Assembly: GCA_008690995.1 (NCBI GenBank)
Contig: VRMN01000011.1
Location: 62,001 to 126,000 of the forward strand
Reading direction: 5' to 3'
DNA length: 64,000 bases
Source: Porphyridium purpureum
Taxonomy: Eukaryota > Rhodophyta > Bangiophyceae > Porphyridiales > Porphyridiaceae
The position numbers and the translations under genes were made by a program. The notes under the pieces are model-generated. The model was not told the origin of the DNA, did not search any database, and saw only the letters and a list, made by a program, of their open reading frames with translations. Shown piece after piece: positions 37,987 through 46,895 of this stretch; positions within the stretch are counted from its first letter, which is position 1, and each line of letters begins with the position of its first letter.

Positions 37987-38652
37987 ATGGAGGCATTGAA
38001 GCATAGTATTCAGGCCTGGGAGCGCAGTTTTGCGTCGAGCCACGGTGGGCGGCAGCCAGTGCGGGAGGATGTGACGCGCGCGGGGGCATGTGTGCTGGCG
38101 CTGTATCAAGAGTACGCGCAGTTGCTGGGCGCCGCCGGCATCAAGCAGGCTGAGCAGCGCAAGCACGCGCAAAAGGATGACGACTTGGGTGTCGCCGCAA
38201 GCAGGACTGCGCACCTCGCGACGGATGTGCCGCCTATTAAGCGGCGTGCCGTCGCCCGACAAAAGATTGGGAGACAAGCGGAATTCGTTTCGGAGGCCGA
38301 AGCGGAGCATTCGGAGTATTTGCACATCAGAGACTTTACTTATCCCGAGCCGAAGTCAAAACGTGCAGGAGTAGGCTCTTTCGCACAGTTTGGCATCCTT
38401 TCAGAGGGTGAGACAGATCAAGATGCTGGCAAAGAAAATACAGGAGCGCCTGTTCAGGCGCCTTCCGCAACGCATACAGAACCAGAAAGTGATACAGGGC
38501 AAGAGGCACAAGTGTCTAGATATCCAGTGCATACAAAAGGCAGGAAAAAGCGGCGTCAAATGACAGCTCGCCCTCGAGACGCCATGCCCGGCTTTCGCAA
38601 ACGCGGTATGGCTGCCGCGGTGTCGAAACGCTCCACATGGAAAAGGAGGTAG
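37987..38652 (+). CDS. SLD2-like DNA replication initiation factor, stand-alone
   Basis: A 221-residue protein whose N terminus (about 1-50) fits the SLD2/DRC1 motif: LKHSIQAWERSFASSHGGRQ, then PVREDVTRAG and ALYQEYAQL, matching the family pattern LK..LK.WE..F....GR.P...DI......I...Y..Y. In yeast SLD2 is phosphorylated by CDK and bridges to DPB11 to load the CMG helicase; in animals the same motif is the N terminus of RECQL4. Here no helicase follows: the frame stops after a basic tail (KGRKKRRQM, KRSTWKRR). Several Ser/Thr-Pro sites expected of a CDK target are not prominent. The rest is disordered. The assignment rests on about 45 residues. Confidence 0.6.
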   Translation: MEALKHSIQAWERSFASSHGGRQPVREDVTRAGACVLALYQEYAQLLGAAGIKQAEQRKHAQKDDDLGVAASRTAHLATDVPPIKRRAVARQKIGRQAEFVSEAEAEHSEYLHIRDFTYPEPKSKRAGVGSFAQFGILSEGETDQDAGKENTGAPVQAPSATHTEPESDTGQEAQVSRYPVHTKGRKKRRQMTARPRDAMPGFRKRGMAAAVSKRSTWKRR

Positions 38653-38840
38653 TGCTTCTGCGTCCAATTTTTTTTCCTCTTCATATCTAACATCTGCTCA
38701 GACTCGGGAACGCTTGAGCACTTTGCTAAAGTCCCTATCGGTCGCAGCTCGTAACGCCGCCTCCGTCGCTGTGTGACTCATTCTGAGCAGCAAGAGATCG
38801 AATAAAGATATCAAAAAAAGGTCCGCGAAGGGTAAGAGCG

Positions 38841-39776
38841 TCACGCGGTGTCGGCATTCTTGTATTTAACCAGCGCGGGGTCTATTTCAAATCCGAGCTC
38901 CGAGAACGCTCGTTTTCGAATGAGGCACGGGTCACAGTGCTCACACGGGCGTCCTGATTCCTGGTCCGGGTCGTAGCAAGAGTGAGTAATCGAAAAGTCC
39001 ACATCGTACGTGATGCCCGCTCGAATGATGTCAGCTTTTGCCAAGTTCATGATTGGCGTGTGAACGCGGAGCTCATCGCCCTCGATGCCAGCGCGTGTCC
39101 CAAGGCGCGCCATTTTTGTGAAGGCGTCAAAGAATTGTTGTCGGCAGTCCGGGTATCCGCTGTAGTCCACCACGTTCGTGCCAATGAAGATATCGTTACT
39201 GCCAATTGTCTCAGCGTACGCCAATGCGTAGCTCAAGAAAATGATGTTGCGCGCAGGGACGTACGTCCGAGGAATCTCGGATGCGAGCACCGCCTCGTCG
39301 CGGTCTTTGGGCACATCCAACGTGTCACTCGTCAGCGCCGAGCCACCGAACGCGCGCAAGTCAATCTTAATCACTCGATGGTCCTTGACGCCTATCGACT
39401 TGGCCACTTTTTCCGCAGCAACCAGCTCATATTTGTGCCGCTGACCGTAGTCAAATCCGAGCGAGTAGCAATCAAACCCGCTCTTCCGCTTGGCCAGCGC
39501 TAGCGTCGTGGCACTATCCAGACCCCCCGACAACAGCACCACTGCCTTTTTGTGCTCTCGGTACCACGACTTGCCTGATGTCGGCGTCGACGACGAGCCA
39601 ACACTACCACTCGCGTGGCGTCGGGCAAGATTGACCACGCACACTCCCACCGAATCATTTACCCATTCTGTTCGCAACCCACGACCTCCCGCCACAGAAT
39701 CGCCCCTGCCCCACTGCCGGCCTTTAAAGGCGACGCCCAAGGACCTCCCCACCACTCGCATTCTCTCGCTAACCAT
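38841..39776 (-). CDS. queC: 7-cyano-7-deazaguanine (preQ0) synthase, QueC type
   Basis: QueC uses ATP and ammonia to turn 7-carboxy-7-deazaguanine into preQ0, the precursor of queuosine and other deazapurines. The 311-residue protein has the PP-loop VVLLSGGLDSATTLALA (about residues 75-91), then GFDYGQRHKYEL, IPRTYVPARNIIFLSYALAYAE, IGTNVVDYSGYPDCR and the four-Cys zinc site C...CEHCDPC near the C terminus. Residues 1-70 are Arg/Ser/Gly-rich without homology and could be an organelle leader. The enzyme is essentially bacterial and archaeal; most eukaryotes salvage queuine instead. The first ATG is at 39776, diverging from the phosphatase at 39905. Confidence 0.93.
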   Translation of the reverse strand: MVSERMRVVGRSLGVAFKGRQWGRGDSVAGGRGLRTEWVNDSVGVCVVNLARRHASGSVGSSSTPTSGKSWYREHKKAVVLLSGGLDSATTLALAKRKSGFDCYSLGFDYGQRHKYELVAAEKVAKSIGVKDHRVIKIDLRAFGGSALTSDTLDVPKDRDEAVLASEIPRTYVPARNIIFLSYALAYAETIGSNDIFIGTNVVDYSGYPDCRQQFFDAFTKMARLGTRAGIEGDELRVHTPIMNLAKADIIRAGITYDVDFSITHSCYDPDQESGRPCEHCDPCLIRKRAFSELGFEIDPALVKYKNADTA

Positions 39777-39904
39777 CAAGGCCCTTCTTACTCGAGCCTC
39801 CCACCCCAGCACCTGTCGCTTCGACGTGAATCCGCGTCCACGGGACGAGAAGCAACTGGACGAGGTGGGGGGGAAAAGGACTGGACGATGCTGGAGCGCG
39901 AACG

Positions 39905-41548
39905 ATGGTTACCGTCGTGGAGTTGAGGGAGCTAGTGCGGTCACTGAAGGAGTATGACGCGCGCGGCGAATTTGAGTGCGCGGGGCTGAGCCAAGAGCGA
40001 GCGGTGGAGCTCTGGAAAGTCGCACGCGCACGCTGCGCGTCCGAGCCCAACGTGGTGCATGTGCACGACAAGCCTCGCGTGTTGGTGGTTGGCGATCTGC
40101 ATGGACAGCTGCACGAACTACTGCAGGTGTTTGAGGACCAGTTGGATGCTGTGCTGGAGGAATGCGAAGCCGCAGATGATCCAGACCATGCACTGCCGTT
40201 GAATATAGTATTCCTCGGTGATTACGTAGACCGCGGCCCGGCGTCAATTGAAGTGCTAGCCCTCGTTTCGTGCCTCAAAGCCACGTTTCCTACCTCTGTT
40301 ACACTGTTGCGGGGCAATCATGAGACTCGAGGCATGATTGCCAAAACGTACAAGGAAGGCTTATCGTTCGGACAGGAAATCGTGCTGAAGTTTGGTGAGG
40401 CGGCTGCCGGACAAGTGGTGGAAGCGGCTGGCGAGCTGTTCGATGCATTCAGTCTGTGCGCAATCGTCGCGCCGAATACACGGCCCAGGCTGCGCTTCAT
40501 GTGCTGCCACGGCGGGATCTCTCATAAAATCAAGGGCCTTGACACATTGGCCGAGCTTGACCGCTTCAGCGAACCGCCGCTAACAGGCGCGTTTTGCGAT
40601 GTGCTGTGGTCAGATCCCATTGATGACACAGAGGCAAAGACATACAAAGACGCGCAGTGGGAGGAGTTCCTGGAAATCGACTTTCTGCCCAACCCCGTGC
40701 GCGGCTGCAGCTACTTCTATGGCTACGATCTGGTCAAGAGGTTTTTGGAAAAGCACGAGCTCGTTGGCATCATTCGTGGCCACCAAGTACCGCCCAAGGG
40801 ATACAGGGAGTACTACAAAGATCTACGCACGAGAGAGCTGGATTTCGCGCCATGTGTAACGCTATTTTCTGCGTCGAATTACTGTGGCACATATGGCAAT
40901 ATCGGTGCGGTGATGTGGATCTCAGAGCATGGCACTGCTGTGGAGGCTATTGGCGGCGCAGAGAAGGTAGAGGCTGTGGTGGATGAGAGCGAGTTCCGTA
41001 TGGCAGAAAAGAAGGACGCCACGAATGAGCGTCACCCAGGGTGGAATACGTTGCGCCGCTTGATTGATATCAAGCAGCGGCTTGGCACCCTTCATAAGAT
41101 TACCTTTCAGGAGATCCAGCGCCAGTCCTCGCTCCCCCAAAAAGGCGCTCCGCGGACTGTCGCGCTTCTCAAGGCAGACGCGCTAGCGTCCTCCGGCGAC
41201 GATATTTTGTCGCCATCCATGTCCAAAGTTCACAGTGCGCTGAGCGAGTCCTTCCAAGAGGGCGATGATAAGGAAATCCAGGCACTTTTCAGAAGCCTGG
41301 ATAAGGATAACAATGGATCATTATCGCTCGAGGAGCTCGTCCAATTTATACAGAGTGTACAGCAATACGACGAAGAGGTAGGTTGCGCGGATCGCGAGCA
41401 GCAGCATCAGATTACGCGAGACGACGCAGCGGTGATGATGTCAAGGATGGATACGAATAAGGACGGCCAGGTGGATATCGACGAATTTATTGCATACATT
41501 GGCGAGTTTGTAGTACTGCGACCTGAGCAGCCAACGTCAGTGTCATAG
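39905..41548 (+). CDS. Ser/Thr protein phosphatase with C-terminal EF-hands (PPEF/RdgC-like)
   Basis: A 547-residue calcium-regulated phosphatase of the PPP family. The catalytic domain (about 45-345) has VVGDLHGQL, VFLGDYVDRGP, LRGNHETR, the CCHGGIS His motif, IIRGHQVP and LFSASNYCGTYGN, so all metal ligands are present. At the C terminus are two EF-hands: DKDNNGSLSLEE (about residue 465) and DTNKDGQVDIDEF (about 520), both with complete loops. This order matches animal PPEF/RdgC and apicomplexan relatives. The N terminus lacks a clear IQ motif. ATG 39905 gives a short helical start (MVTVVELRELVRSL). Confidence 0.9.
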   Translation: MVTVVELRELVRSLKEYDARGEFECAGLSQERAVELWKVARARCASEPNVVHVHDKPRVLVVGDLHGQLHELLQVFEDQLDAVLEECEAADDPDHALPLNIVFLGDYVDRGPASIEVLALVSCLKATFPTSVTLLRGNHETRGMIAKTYKEGLSFGQEIVLKFGEAAAGQVVEAAGELFDAFSLCAIVAPNTRPRLRFMCCHGGISHKIKGLDTLAELDRFSEPPLTGAFCDVLWSDPIDDTEAKTYKDAQWEEFLEIDFLPNPVRGCSYFYGYDLVKRFLEKHELVGIIRGHQVPPKGYREYYKDLRTRELDFAPCVTLFSASNYCGTYGNIGAVMWISEHGTAVEAIGGAEKVEAVVDESEFRMAEKKDATNERHPGWNTLRRLIDIKQRLGTLHKITFQEIQRQSSLPQKGAPRTVALLKADALASSGDDILSPSMSKVHSALSESFQEGDDKEIQALFRSLDKDNNGSLSLEELVQFIQSVQQYDEEVGCADREQQHQITRDDAAVMMSRMDTNKDGQVDIDEFIAYIGEFVVLRPEQPTSVS

Positions 41549-41579
41549 AGGGAGCAGTGAGCTTTCTAGCCAACCACTA

Positions 41580-43199
41580 TCATGCCTCCGGATACATTTT
41601 CTGGTGCGAATCAAATGAGAGCGCTTGTAAGTCCCTTTCAAGTTCCTCCGCCAGTTGGATCGCTCGTGTCGCGTTGGTTTCTACTTCAAACGTCTTATAT
41701 GTTGCTTCCTTGCTCAGCACGACAGTCCCCAATACCCGCGCAACATCATCTCTGTTGATGCGCCCTACCGTGCGATCGCCCTGCGAAAAGATCAGCCGAC
41801 TGCGTGCCATCTGAGTTTCGTCATTCAGCCCAGTGGGCCGAACAATGCAGTACGGAAGGCCAGATTGTCGCACAAAGTCCTCACCTTGTAGTTTGAAGCC
41901 GAGTATATTCCCTGGGTTGAGCGCAACAATGGGGATATTTGCGGCGCTCGCGTACGCGCGTTTCTCGTCTTCCGTCCAAAAAGGACGTGTTACGGCCGCG
42001 CTAGAAAGCACAACGACTCGTGGTGTGACCTTTTTGAAAGCACGGATGCTCTCGATCTCGAGCGCAAAAGAACCCTCTTCAAAGCTGGCGCTGGTCATGC
42101 CGCCTTCATCGAACTTGGAGTGCACGAGAGCGCAGGACATAATCTTGCTCACGTCCAGCGTATCTGAATACATCTTCGAACTGCCGTCATTTGAGAAGGC
42201 CAGATTTCCGCGACGGCTAGGAAGGAAGGTTTCAAAGGGCAGGCGAATCGTCTGCCACTCAGTTGACTTGACGGTGTCAAACGATACTTGGAAAACAAAC
42301 TCAGGCTCCATGGAGTTTTTCAGATTGATCTTGTACCGCTTTCCGTCCCCTCGCACGCGTAGCTCAAGGCCGTCATATCCCGTTAAATTGATCCCGCCTA
42401 GATTTGCGGCGCGAATTTGGCAGAACCCACCGTTATTCTCCGTCGTCACGACGCCTGAGAATACTCCAACTCGACTGGATCTCTCGCCCACAGAGATTTG
42501 GCGCAGCGCTGACTGGCTCCTGCCTCCCATGATTACATCGTCGAGCGGGCTGAACTTGGAAACGTCGCCAGCTCGGTTGAAATCAAACAGCATGCGAGAG
42601 CTGTTGGTCAACGAAGCACGAAACTTGCCGGAATGCTCAATGAGTGCGTCTACCAGTGTCTTCAAACCGTTGGCATCAACGTCCTGCGGACTCCTGGACC
42701 CGGCGACCCACACAACACAGTCTGGGTCGTGCTTTTTAATGAGCGCGACGACAGATGCCTTGTCAGTCACGTCGACATCTGCCAGAGTCAGTAAGGGAGA
42801 TTCGACTGATAGTGATGCTAGCACTCCTTTGCTCTCCAGCGATCCGGGCCGCGCCGCTGCTACCACCTGCAGCCCTTTGTTTTCCTCCAGCAAACGCACC
42901 ACACGCTGTCCAACTTTGCCGGACGCTCCAATCACGCACACCCTTCGCACCTCGTTCGACGAACCCGCTTTGGAAGACCCACTCATCGCCGGCAGCCGTG
43001 CCAGCTTCTTCAGCCCTTCCATCATCTGCTCGAGCACAGTTGACATGACCAAAGTGGAACGCGATGTGGTTGTCCGACCCACATCATGACGCCGCTTCTG
43101 CACGTGGCCACAAACTCCTTTCACTGAAGTACCGCACTGCCACCTTGTTCCCAAACGTCCATTATCACCGCACGCTGAGCCCACGAACGCGGTCTCCAT
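41580..43199 (-). CDS. HCF173-like plastid protein: SDR fold with inserted CIA30 domain
   Basis: In Arabidopsis, HCF173 helps translate the plastid psbA mRNA (photosystem II D1). The 539-residue protein has the same architecture: an atypical short-chain dehydrogenase start (VCVIGASGKVGQRVVRLLEE, about 88-107), a CIA30 domain inserted in the middle (about 195-375: MLFDFNRAGDVSKFSPLDDVIMGGRSQS, then FSGVVTTENNGGFCQIRA and DGLELRVRGDGKRYKINLK), and the SDR continuing to the end (LPYCIVRPTGL, VGRINRDDVARVL). The N terminus METAFVGSACGDNGR plus about 70 basic, Ser/Thr-rich residues looks like a plastid transit peptide and shares FVG with two other plastid candidates here. Confidence 0.85.
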   Translation of the reverse strand: METAFVGSACGDNGRLGTRWQCGTSVKGVCGHVQKRRHDVGRTTTSRSTLVMSTVLEQMMEGLKKLARLPAMSGSSKAGSSNEVRRVCVIGASGKVGQRVVRLLEENKGLQVVAAARPGSLESKGVLASLSVESPLLTLADVDVTDKASVVALIKKHDPDCVVWVAGSRSPQDVDANGLKTLVDALIEHSGKFRASLTNSSRMLFDFNRAGDVSKFSPLDDVIMGGRSQSALRQISVGERSSRVGVFSGVVTTENNGGFCQIRAANLGGINLTGYDGLELRVRGDGKRYKINLKNSMEPEFVFQVSFDTVKSTEWQTIRLPFETFLPSRRGNLAFSNDGSSKMYSDTLDVSKIMSCALVHSKFDEGGMTSASFEEGSFALEIESIRAFKKVTPRVVVLSSAAVTRPFWTEDEKRAYASAANIPIVALNPGNILGFKLQGEDFVRQSGLPYCIVRPTGLNDETQMARSRLIFSQGDRTVGRINRDDVARVLGTVVLSKEATYKTFEVETNATRAIQLAEELERDLQALSFDSHQKMYPEA

Positions 43200-43546
43200 G
43201 CCTAAAGTGTTCAGCCTTCCTACACTTTATCGCGCGGCAACGTGGATGTTCGGCTTCGACGATCTGTCACATCTTCCATCTGTCCGACTTGCCCTCCCAG
43301 CTCTCGAACGTAAACGGTTCAACAGCTTAAGAGCTTGACGGTTTAACAGCTTGACGGTTTAACAGCTTAACAGCTTGACGGTTCATCGGAGAATCCGACC
43401 TAGTTGGAAGCCGAAGAGCAGCAGGCGGGGACAATTGAGAGAAGGACGAACGCGACGCCCGATTCGCTCAAGTGCATCGGTTTGTACCACGCGCGTGATC
43501 CTTTCGCACAGTTTCGCACCAGTCTGAAGCGCAGAAGATCGGGGAG
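43200..43546. other. Divergent intergenic region with tandem repeats
   Basis: No gene supported. An imperfect tandem repeat fills 43312-43385; the remainder is unremarkable. Confidence 0.55.
43312..43385. repeat. Imperfect tandem repeat of a 16-17 bp unit
   Basis: About four copies of a unit close to GACGGTTTAACAGCTT, with variants that drop or add a few bases (for example AACAGCTTAACAGCTTGAC). Contains several CNGTT-type sites of the kind MYB factors bind, though that role is only a suggestion. Confidence 0.75.
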
Positions 43547-43744
43547 ATGAGCAACATGGACGAAGCGACAGCGAGTGAGCAGCTGATAGCGCTGGGAGTG
43601 GGACTGATGGTTGCGTTGATGATGATGGTGGGCATGTATTTTTCTGGCGTGACTTGGAACCGCGCGACAGTGTTTGCTGAGCAGTATAATGATACGATGG
43701 TTGTAGAGGAGGACGATCACGGTCGCGGGAACAAAACGGATTGA
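43547..43744 (+). CDS. Small single-pass membrane protein, unrecognised
   Basis: A 65-residue protein: a short acidic start (MSNMDEATASEQ), one hydrophobic helix (LIALGVGLMVALMMMVGMYF, residues about 13-32), then a polar tail ending in charged residues. The layout resembles small accessory subunits of membrane complexes, but the sequence is not one I recognise. The frame begins after a purine-rich leader and an intergenic repeat, and converges with the methyltransferase gene, 90 bp between stops. Its clear single membrane helix and own promoter space argue that it is a gene; its length argues caution. Confidence 0.5.
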   Translation: MSNMDEATASEQLIALGVGLMVALMMMVGMYFSGVTWNRATVFAEQYNDTMVVEEDDHGRGNKTD

Positions 43745-43834
43745 AACGCGACATAAATCGCTCTGTTGCTTCTTTGCCCTTCCAGGCCAGCTCGAAAGGT
43801 TTGTACATAGATAAGTAGACTGCTATTTATTTCA

Positions 43835-44950
43835 TCAAGAGCCGCCTGGTTTTCGAGCGACTACCACGAAATGTGCAGACATGCCCAGAAGCGATGGTTC
43901 GGATTCTAGCCTCCGTAGGATCTGCAAGAGAAATGCGCGGCGATCGTGCTCATGCCAACCGTCTTGCAGGTCCTGCAGAAGCCACATGGGCCCTTCGATG
44001 GCAATCATGCTGACCACCTCGAAGCCGGCATCCATCACTTCGGCCCGGAGCTGGTTCGGCTTGTACGTAAAGCAGGACGTGAACTGAGACGCTGAAGGTG
44101 GGTTGTCGCCGGCTCTATTGCCACCTGACTGGTGATCTCTCGGTACATGCTGTCCGTGCTCCAGCTCGGCCACTAGAGCACTCGATTGCACCACGTCGTC
44201 CATCACCGCGTCGGAGAACAGTGTGGACATGAGCATGGCGAAGCGACTCATACAGACTGCAAAGAGTGTTCCGCCGGGCACCAGCACGCGCCATGCCTCA
44301 ACCAGCACCCTCCGCCTCGCATCACGGCGCGTCAGGTGCTGCAATCCTGCCGCGCCATGGAGCAGGACAAACTGAGCACTTTCTGAAACCCGAGGCATGT
44401 GGATCCCATCGCCGTGCTTCACTACAGCACGACTGCCCAGGGCTTCTCTCTTGTCGTCGACCAGATTCTGCGCGATCGCAACATTTCGTTCGCACGGATC
44501 AACCAGAATCACATCGAGATGGCTACATAGTAGCGCCACGAAAACACCGTGCGCACCATTGCCACACCCTATGTCCAAAAACGCGCCGGAGGAGCCTGTC
44601 GGCCGACGCGATGAGCGCGCGACCCCATCATAACCTACTTGGCGATTGACATAACGAGCTAGAACTTCCCTCACTCGCAGCGTCTCCAGCTGTTCGTATG
44701 CGGACAGACTCTCCAGCGATTTGGGCTCGGGCCGAGCAATCGACTCGTAGTATCGCAACACGTCGACAGGAATGGTGAAGGAGTTCGGTTCGGTCAGGCT
44801 CGAGTCCACTGCTGCAGAATCGTCCTCCGCCGGTTCGAAATCTGAGTCGACTTCGCCGACTCCCACCAAGTCCTGAAAATTGTTGCTGGGCTCCGGAGGC
44901 GGCGGCGCGATCTGCAAAGGTCCCCTGACCCCTGTCGGGATGTTGCCCAT
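43835..44950 (-). CDS. SAM-dependent methyltransferase, class I, substrate unknown
   Basis: A 371-residue protein. The S-adenosylmethionine motif I is clear: FLDIGCGNGAHGVFVALL (about residues 122-139), followed by DVILVDPCERNVAIAQ (acidic strand 2 end), DGIHMPRVSESAQFVLLHGAAGLQHL (motif IV region) and RRVLVEAWRVLVPGGTLFAVC (motif V region). This last block resembles small-molecule and tRNA-uridine (ALKBH8/TRM9-like) methyltransferases, but I cannot assign the substrate. The first 90 residues are disordered and acidic. Its start codon overlaps the ATG of the gene on the other strand: both use the same CATG at 44948-44951. Confidence 0.78.
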   Translation of the reverse strand: MGNIPTGVRGPLQIAPPPPEPSNNFQDLVGVGEVDSDFEPAEDDSAAVDSSLTEPNSFTIPVDVLRYYESIARPEPKSLESLSAYEQLETLRVREVLARYVNRQVGYDGVARSSRRPTGSSGAFLDIGCGNGAHGVFVALLCSHLDVILVDPCERNVAIAQNLVDDKREALGSRAVVKHGDGIHMPRVSESAQFVLLHGAAGLQHLTRRDARRRVLVEAWRVLVPGGTLFAVCMSRFAMLMSTLFSDAVMDDVVQSSALVAELEHGQHVPRDHQSGGNRAGDNPPSASQFTSCFTYKPNQLRAEVMDAGFEVVSMIAIEGPMWLLQDLQDGWHEHDRRAFLLQILRRLESEPSLLGMSAHFVVVARKPGGS

Positions 44951-45794
44951 GGGCTCTGTCCGCTCAGTTCGGGGATGGATGCGATTTGTTCACGCCGGGG
45001 CGCCAAGTAAAGGCCTGCAGGCGGCCTCGGAAAGCCAGTCGAAGTCGCCCAGTAGGCGCAAACAAGAGAAATCATGGAAGCAAGAGCGGGCGGAGCTGCG
45101 TCGAAATAAGTTGCTGCACAAGTGGAGCATCGACGATTGGGCCGAAGATGCGTACATGCCAGAGATGTATCTGCGTCGGAGCCGTATGTGTAATGCCGTG
45201 ACCCTTCTTCGGCGGGCCGAGTCCAAGTACGGCGACGTGCCGCGCACCTTTCAGGCCGACTCGATGGCGAAGTACTTGCATGAAATCATGCGCAGCGGCG
45301 CTCCTCGCGCAATTCCGACGGCCAAGTGGCTAGACAATCCGCTCCAAGATACTTCTGAGGAAGCGTACGTATACGGCCTCCTCCACCCATCTCACCGAAT
45401 GTGGAGGGAAATGACGGACAATGATTTCAAGGATGAGAGAAAGCTCTCTGAACTCGCATCCAAGCTCATCGCACTTCATGAGCGGCAGGTAAGACAAGCG
45501 CTCGCACGCGAGCAAAAGGACAAGGAGAACGACTGGCACGAATCGCCGCTCGATCCCGTAAGTTTTCATGGAATTGCGGAGATGCTCGTCTCAGTGGAGA
45601 AAAAGCAGCCGAAGACTGCAGATGAATCAAGGAGCAAGCGGGGCAAAAAGGTAGCATCAGCAAAGACAGACCCTCTTGCAGGCTTTTCGAGAGGTCGGAC
45701 TCGCCAGCTGTTCTTGCGTGTTCTGGGATCGGCGGTCTGCGAGTCTTTCCATCCCAGCAACGCCCGTGACGGTCAGAACGAGCAATCTGAATAA
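44940..45794 (+). CDS. Unrecognised protein, probably mitochondrial
   Basis: A 284-residue protein. The N terminus (MLPMGSVRSVRGWMRFVHAG) is basic, lacks acidic residues and can form an amphipathic helix, typical of a mitochondrial presequence; ATGs at 44940, 44949 and 44979 are all possible starts. The body is highly charged and helical, with Lys/Arg/Glu-rich stretches and a central WSIDDWAEDAYMPEMYLRRS, MAKYLHEIMRS and WLDNPLQDTSEEAYVYGL. No known domain is seen. A mitoribosomal or other organelle RNA-associated role is only a guess. It diverges from the methyltransferase, sharing start-codon bases. Confidence 0.65.
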   Translation: MLPMGSVRSVRGWMRFVHAGAPSKGLQAASESQSKSPSRRKQEKSWKQERAELRRNKLLHKWSIDDWAEDAYMPEMYLRRSRMCNAVTLLRRAESKYGDVPRTFQADSMAKYLHEIMRSGAPRAIPTAKWLDNPLQDTSEEAYVYGLLHPSHRMWREMTDNDFKDERKLSELASKLIALHERQVRQALAREQKDKENDWHESPLDPVSFHGIAEMLVSVEKKQPKTADESRSKRGKKVASAKTDPLAGFSRGRTRQLFLRVLGSAVCESFHPSNARDGQNEQSE

Positions 45795-45921
45795 CGCACT
45801 CCAGGGCGTGTGATTCAGACTTCGCTTTTTTTTCTTCTTTCTTCTTTCTTCTTTTTTTGGGTTTTGGCAAGAGGGAAGAAAAATTTATTCAAGGGCTGTG
45901 TCTCCATCCCGCGCCTGTATT

Positions 45922-46377
45922 CTAGAGCTGCAACATGCAAATCTTAATGCCTTCAAGCAGAAGGTCGACGCGCTCGGACTCGCAGTGGAGCTCCTGGCAC
46001 GACTTGTTTCCTCTTTCGATGGCATTCCGAAGACGCGCTGTGACGGCAATGAGGCTTTCGGCGAGCGCGGCGGCCAGTCCCGTGCGATCACTGTGCAGTG
46101 TCGAGCACGTCTGCGCACGGAGCGTCCACTTTGCTAGCTCCTCCTTGAGCAGTTCGCGATGTGATACGCCAATTTGAGGAAGCGTCTTGTTTCCACCCTG
46201 CTTGGTGTTTTGGGCCATTCCCAACTCGTTCAGCAAGGCGTAAATCTGAATCATACATACATCAAACGCACATGCACGCGCGCGTCGGAGCTCAGCCGAC
46301 ATGGTGGCCCGACATGCAGTCGTAGTGCATTGTTCACAATGCACCGCCAGCTTGCACATGACCTGTTTCTTCTGCAT
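45922..46377 (-). CDS. Small helical protein, unrecognised
   Basis: A 151-residue frame starting at 46377, or 126 residues if it begins at MSAELRRARACAFD (46302). The product is almost wholly helical with coiled-coil-like spacing (LKEELAKWTLRAQTC, LAAALAESLIAVTARLRNAI, ERVDLLLEGIKICML). Several small subunits of Mediator, tethering or motor complexes look like this, but no family can be named. It converges with the preceding + gene with 127 bp between stops, a normal spacing for the window. Confidence 0.45.
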   Translation of the reverse strand: MQKKQVMCKLAVHCEQCTTTACRATMSAELRRARACAFDVCMIQIYALLNELGMAQNTKQGGNKTLPQIGVSHRELLKEELAKWTLRAQTCSTLHSDRTGLAAALAESLIAVTARLRNAIERGNKSCQELHCESERVDLLLEGIKICMLQL

Positions 46378-46895
46378 TCTTCCACTCGTCTTTCTCGTGG
46401 ACCAGAGACCTTTTGCACGTTCGAAAATGAAATGGAAGCCAGGATGGAGTCACACGCGCAGTAAACTTGTTGGTTGCGCGAGGCAGTTGACTGTGGATAT
46501 ACGAGCGCTCCCACTCTCGTCCAATCACCGCACCACGCCGCACGCGTTCTGCATTATATCTTGTTCGGCGCCTGTCGACGCCGTGATGCGCACGACCTTG
46601 TAGTTGCGCAAGCACTTTCTCGGAGTCTTACGATACGCCGCGGCGGCAGATGCGACATGACTAGCTCAGGCTTTCTTCTTTCACACCAAGCTTGCGTTGC
46701 ATTCTACTTCGAAGGACCAGACCACTCATCGTGTGGGACAAGTCGAGTCAAGTCTCATCCCGGCAAGCGGTCGCAGCTCATCCGCGGTCGAGCTTTTCTT
46801 TTGAATTTGAATGTGCGCCTCAGCAGATTGGGAGTCTTGAAGACCGATAGAAACAGAGGACGCGGTGAGTTGAATGGGGAGCGCCAGCTTGTGCG
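46378..46895. other. Divergent intergenic region, helical protein and SLX1
   Basis: About 520 bp with no supported gene, repeat or RNA. It is expected to hold both promoters; I see no strong motif. Confidence 0.5.

Noticed and set aside
38841-39776. QueC gene as bacterial contamination
   Set aside because: It sits within continuous sequence between a eukaryotic SLD2-like gene and a PPEF-type phosphatase, with similar composition and a N-terminal extension.
41833-43089. A 418-codon open frame on the + strand
   Set aside because: Antisense to the HCF173-like gene; Ser/Pro/Arg-rich translation without a domain, a by-product of codon use in GC-rich DNA.
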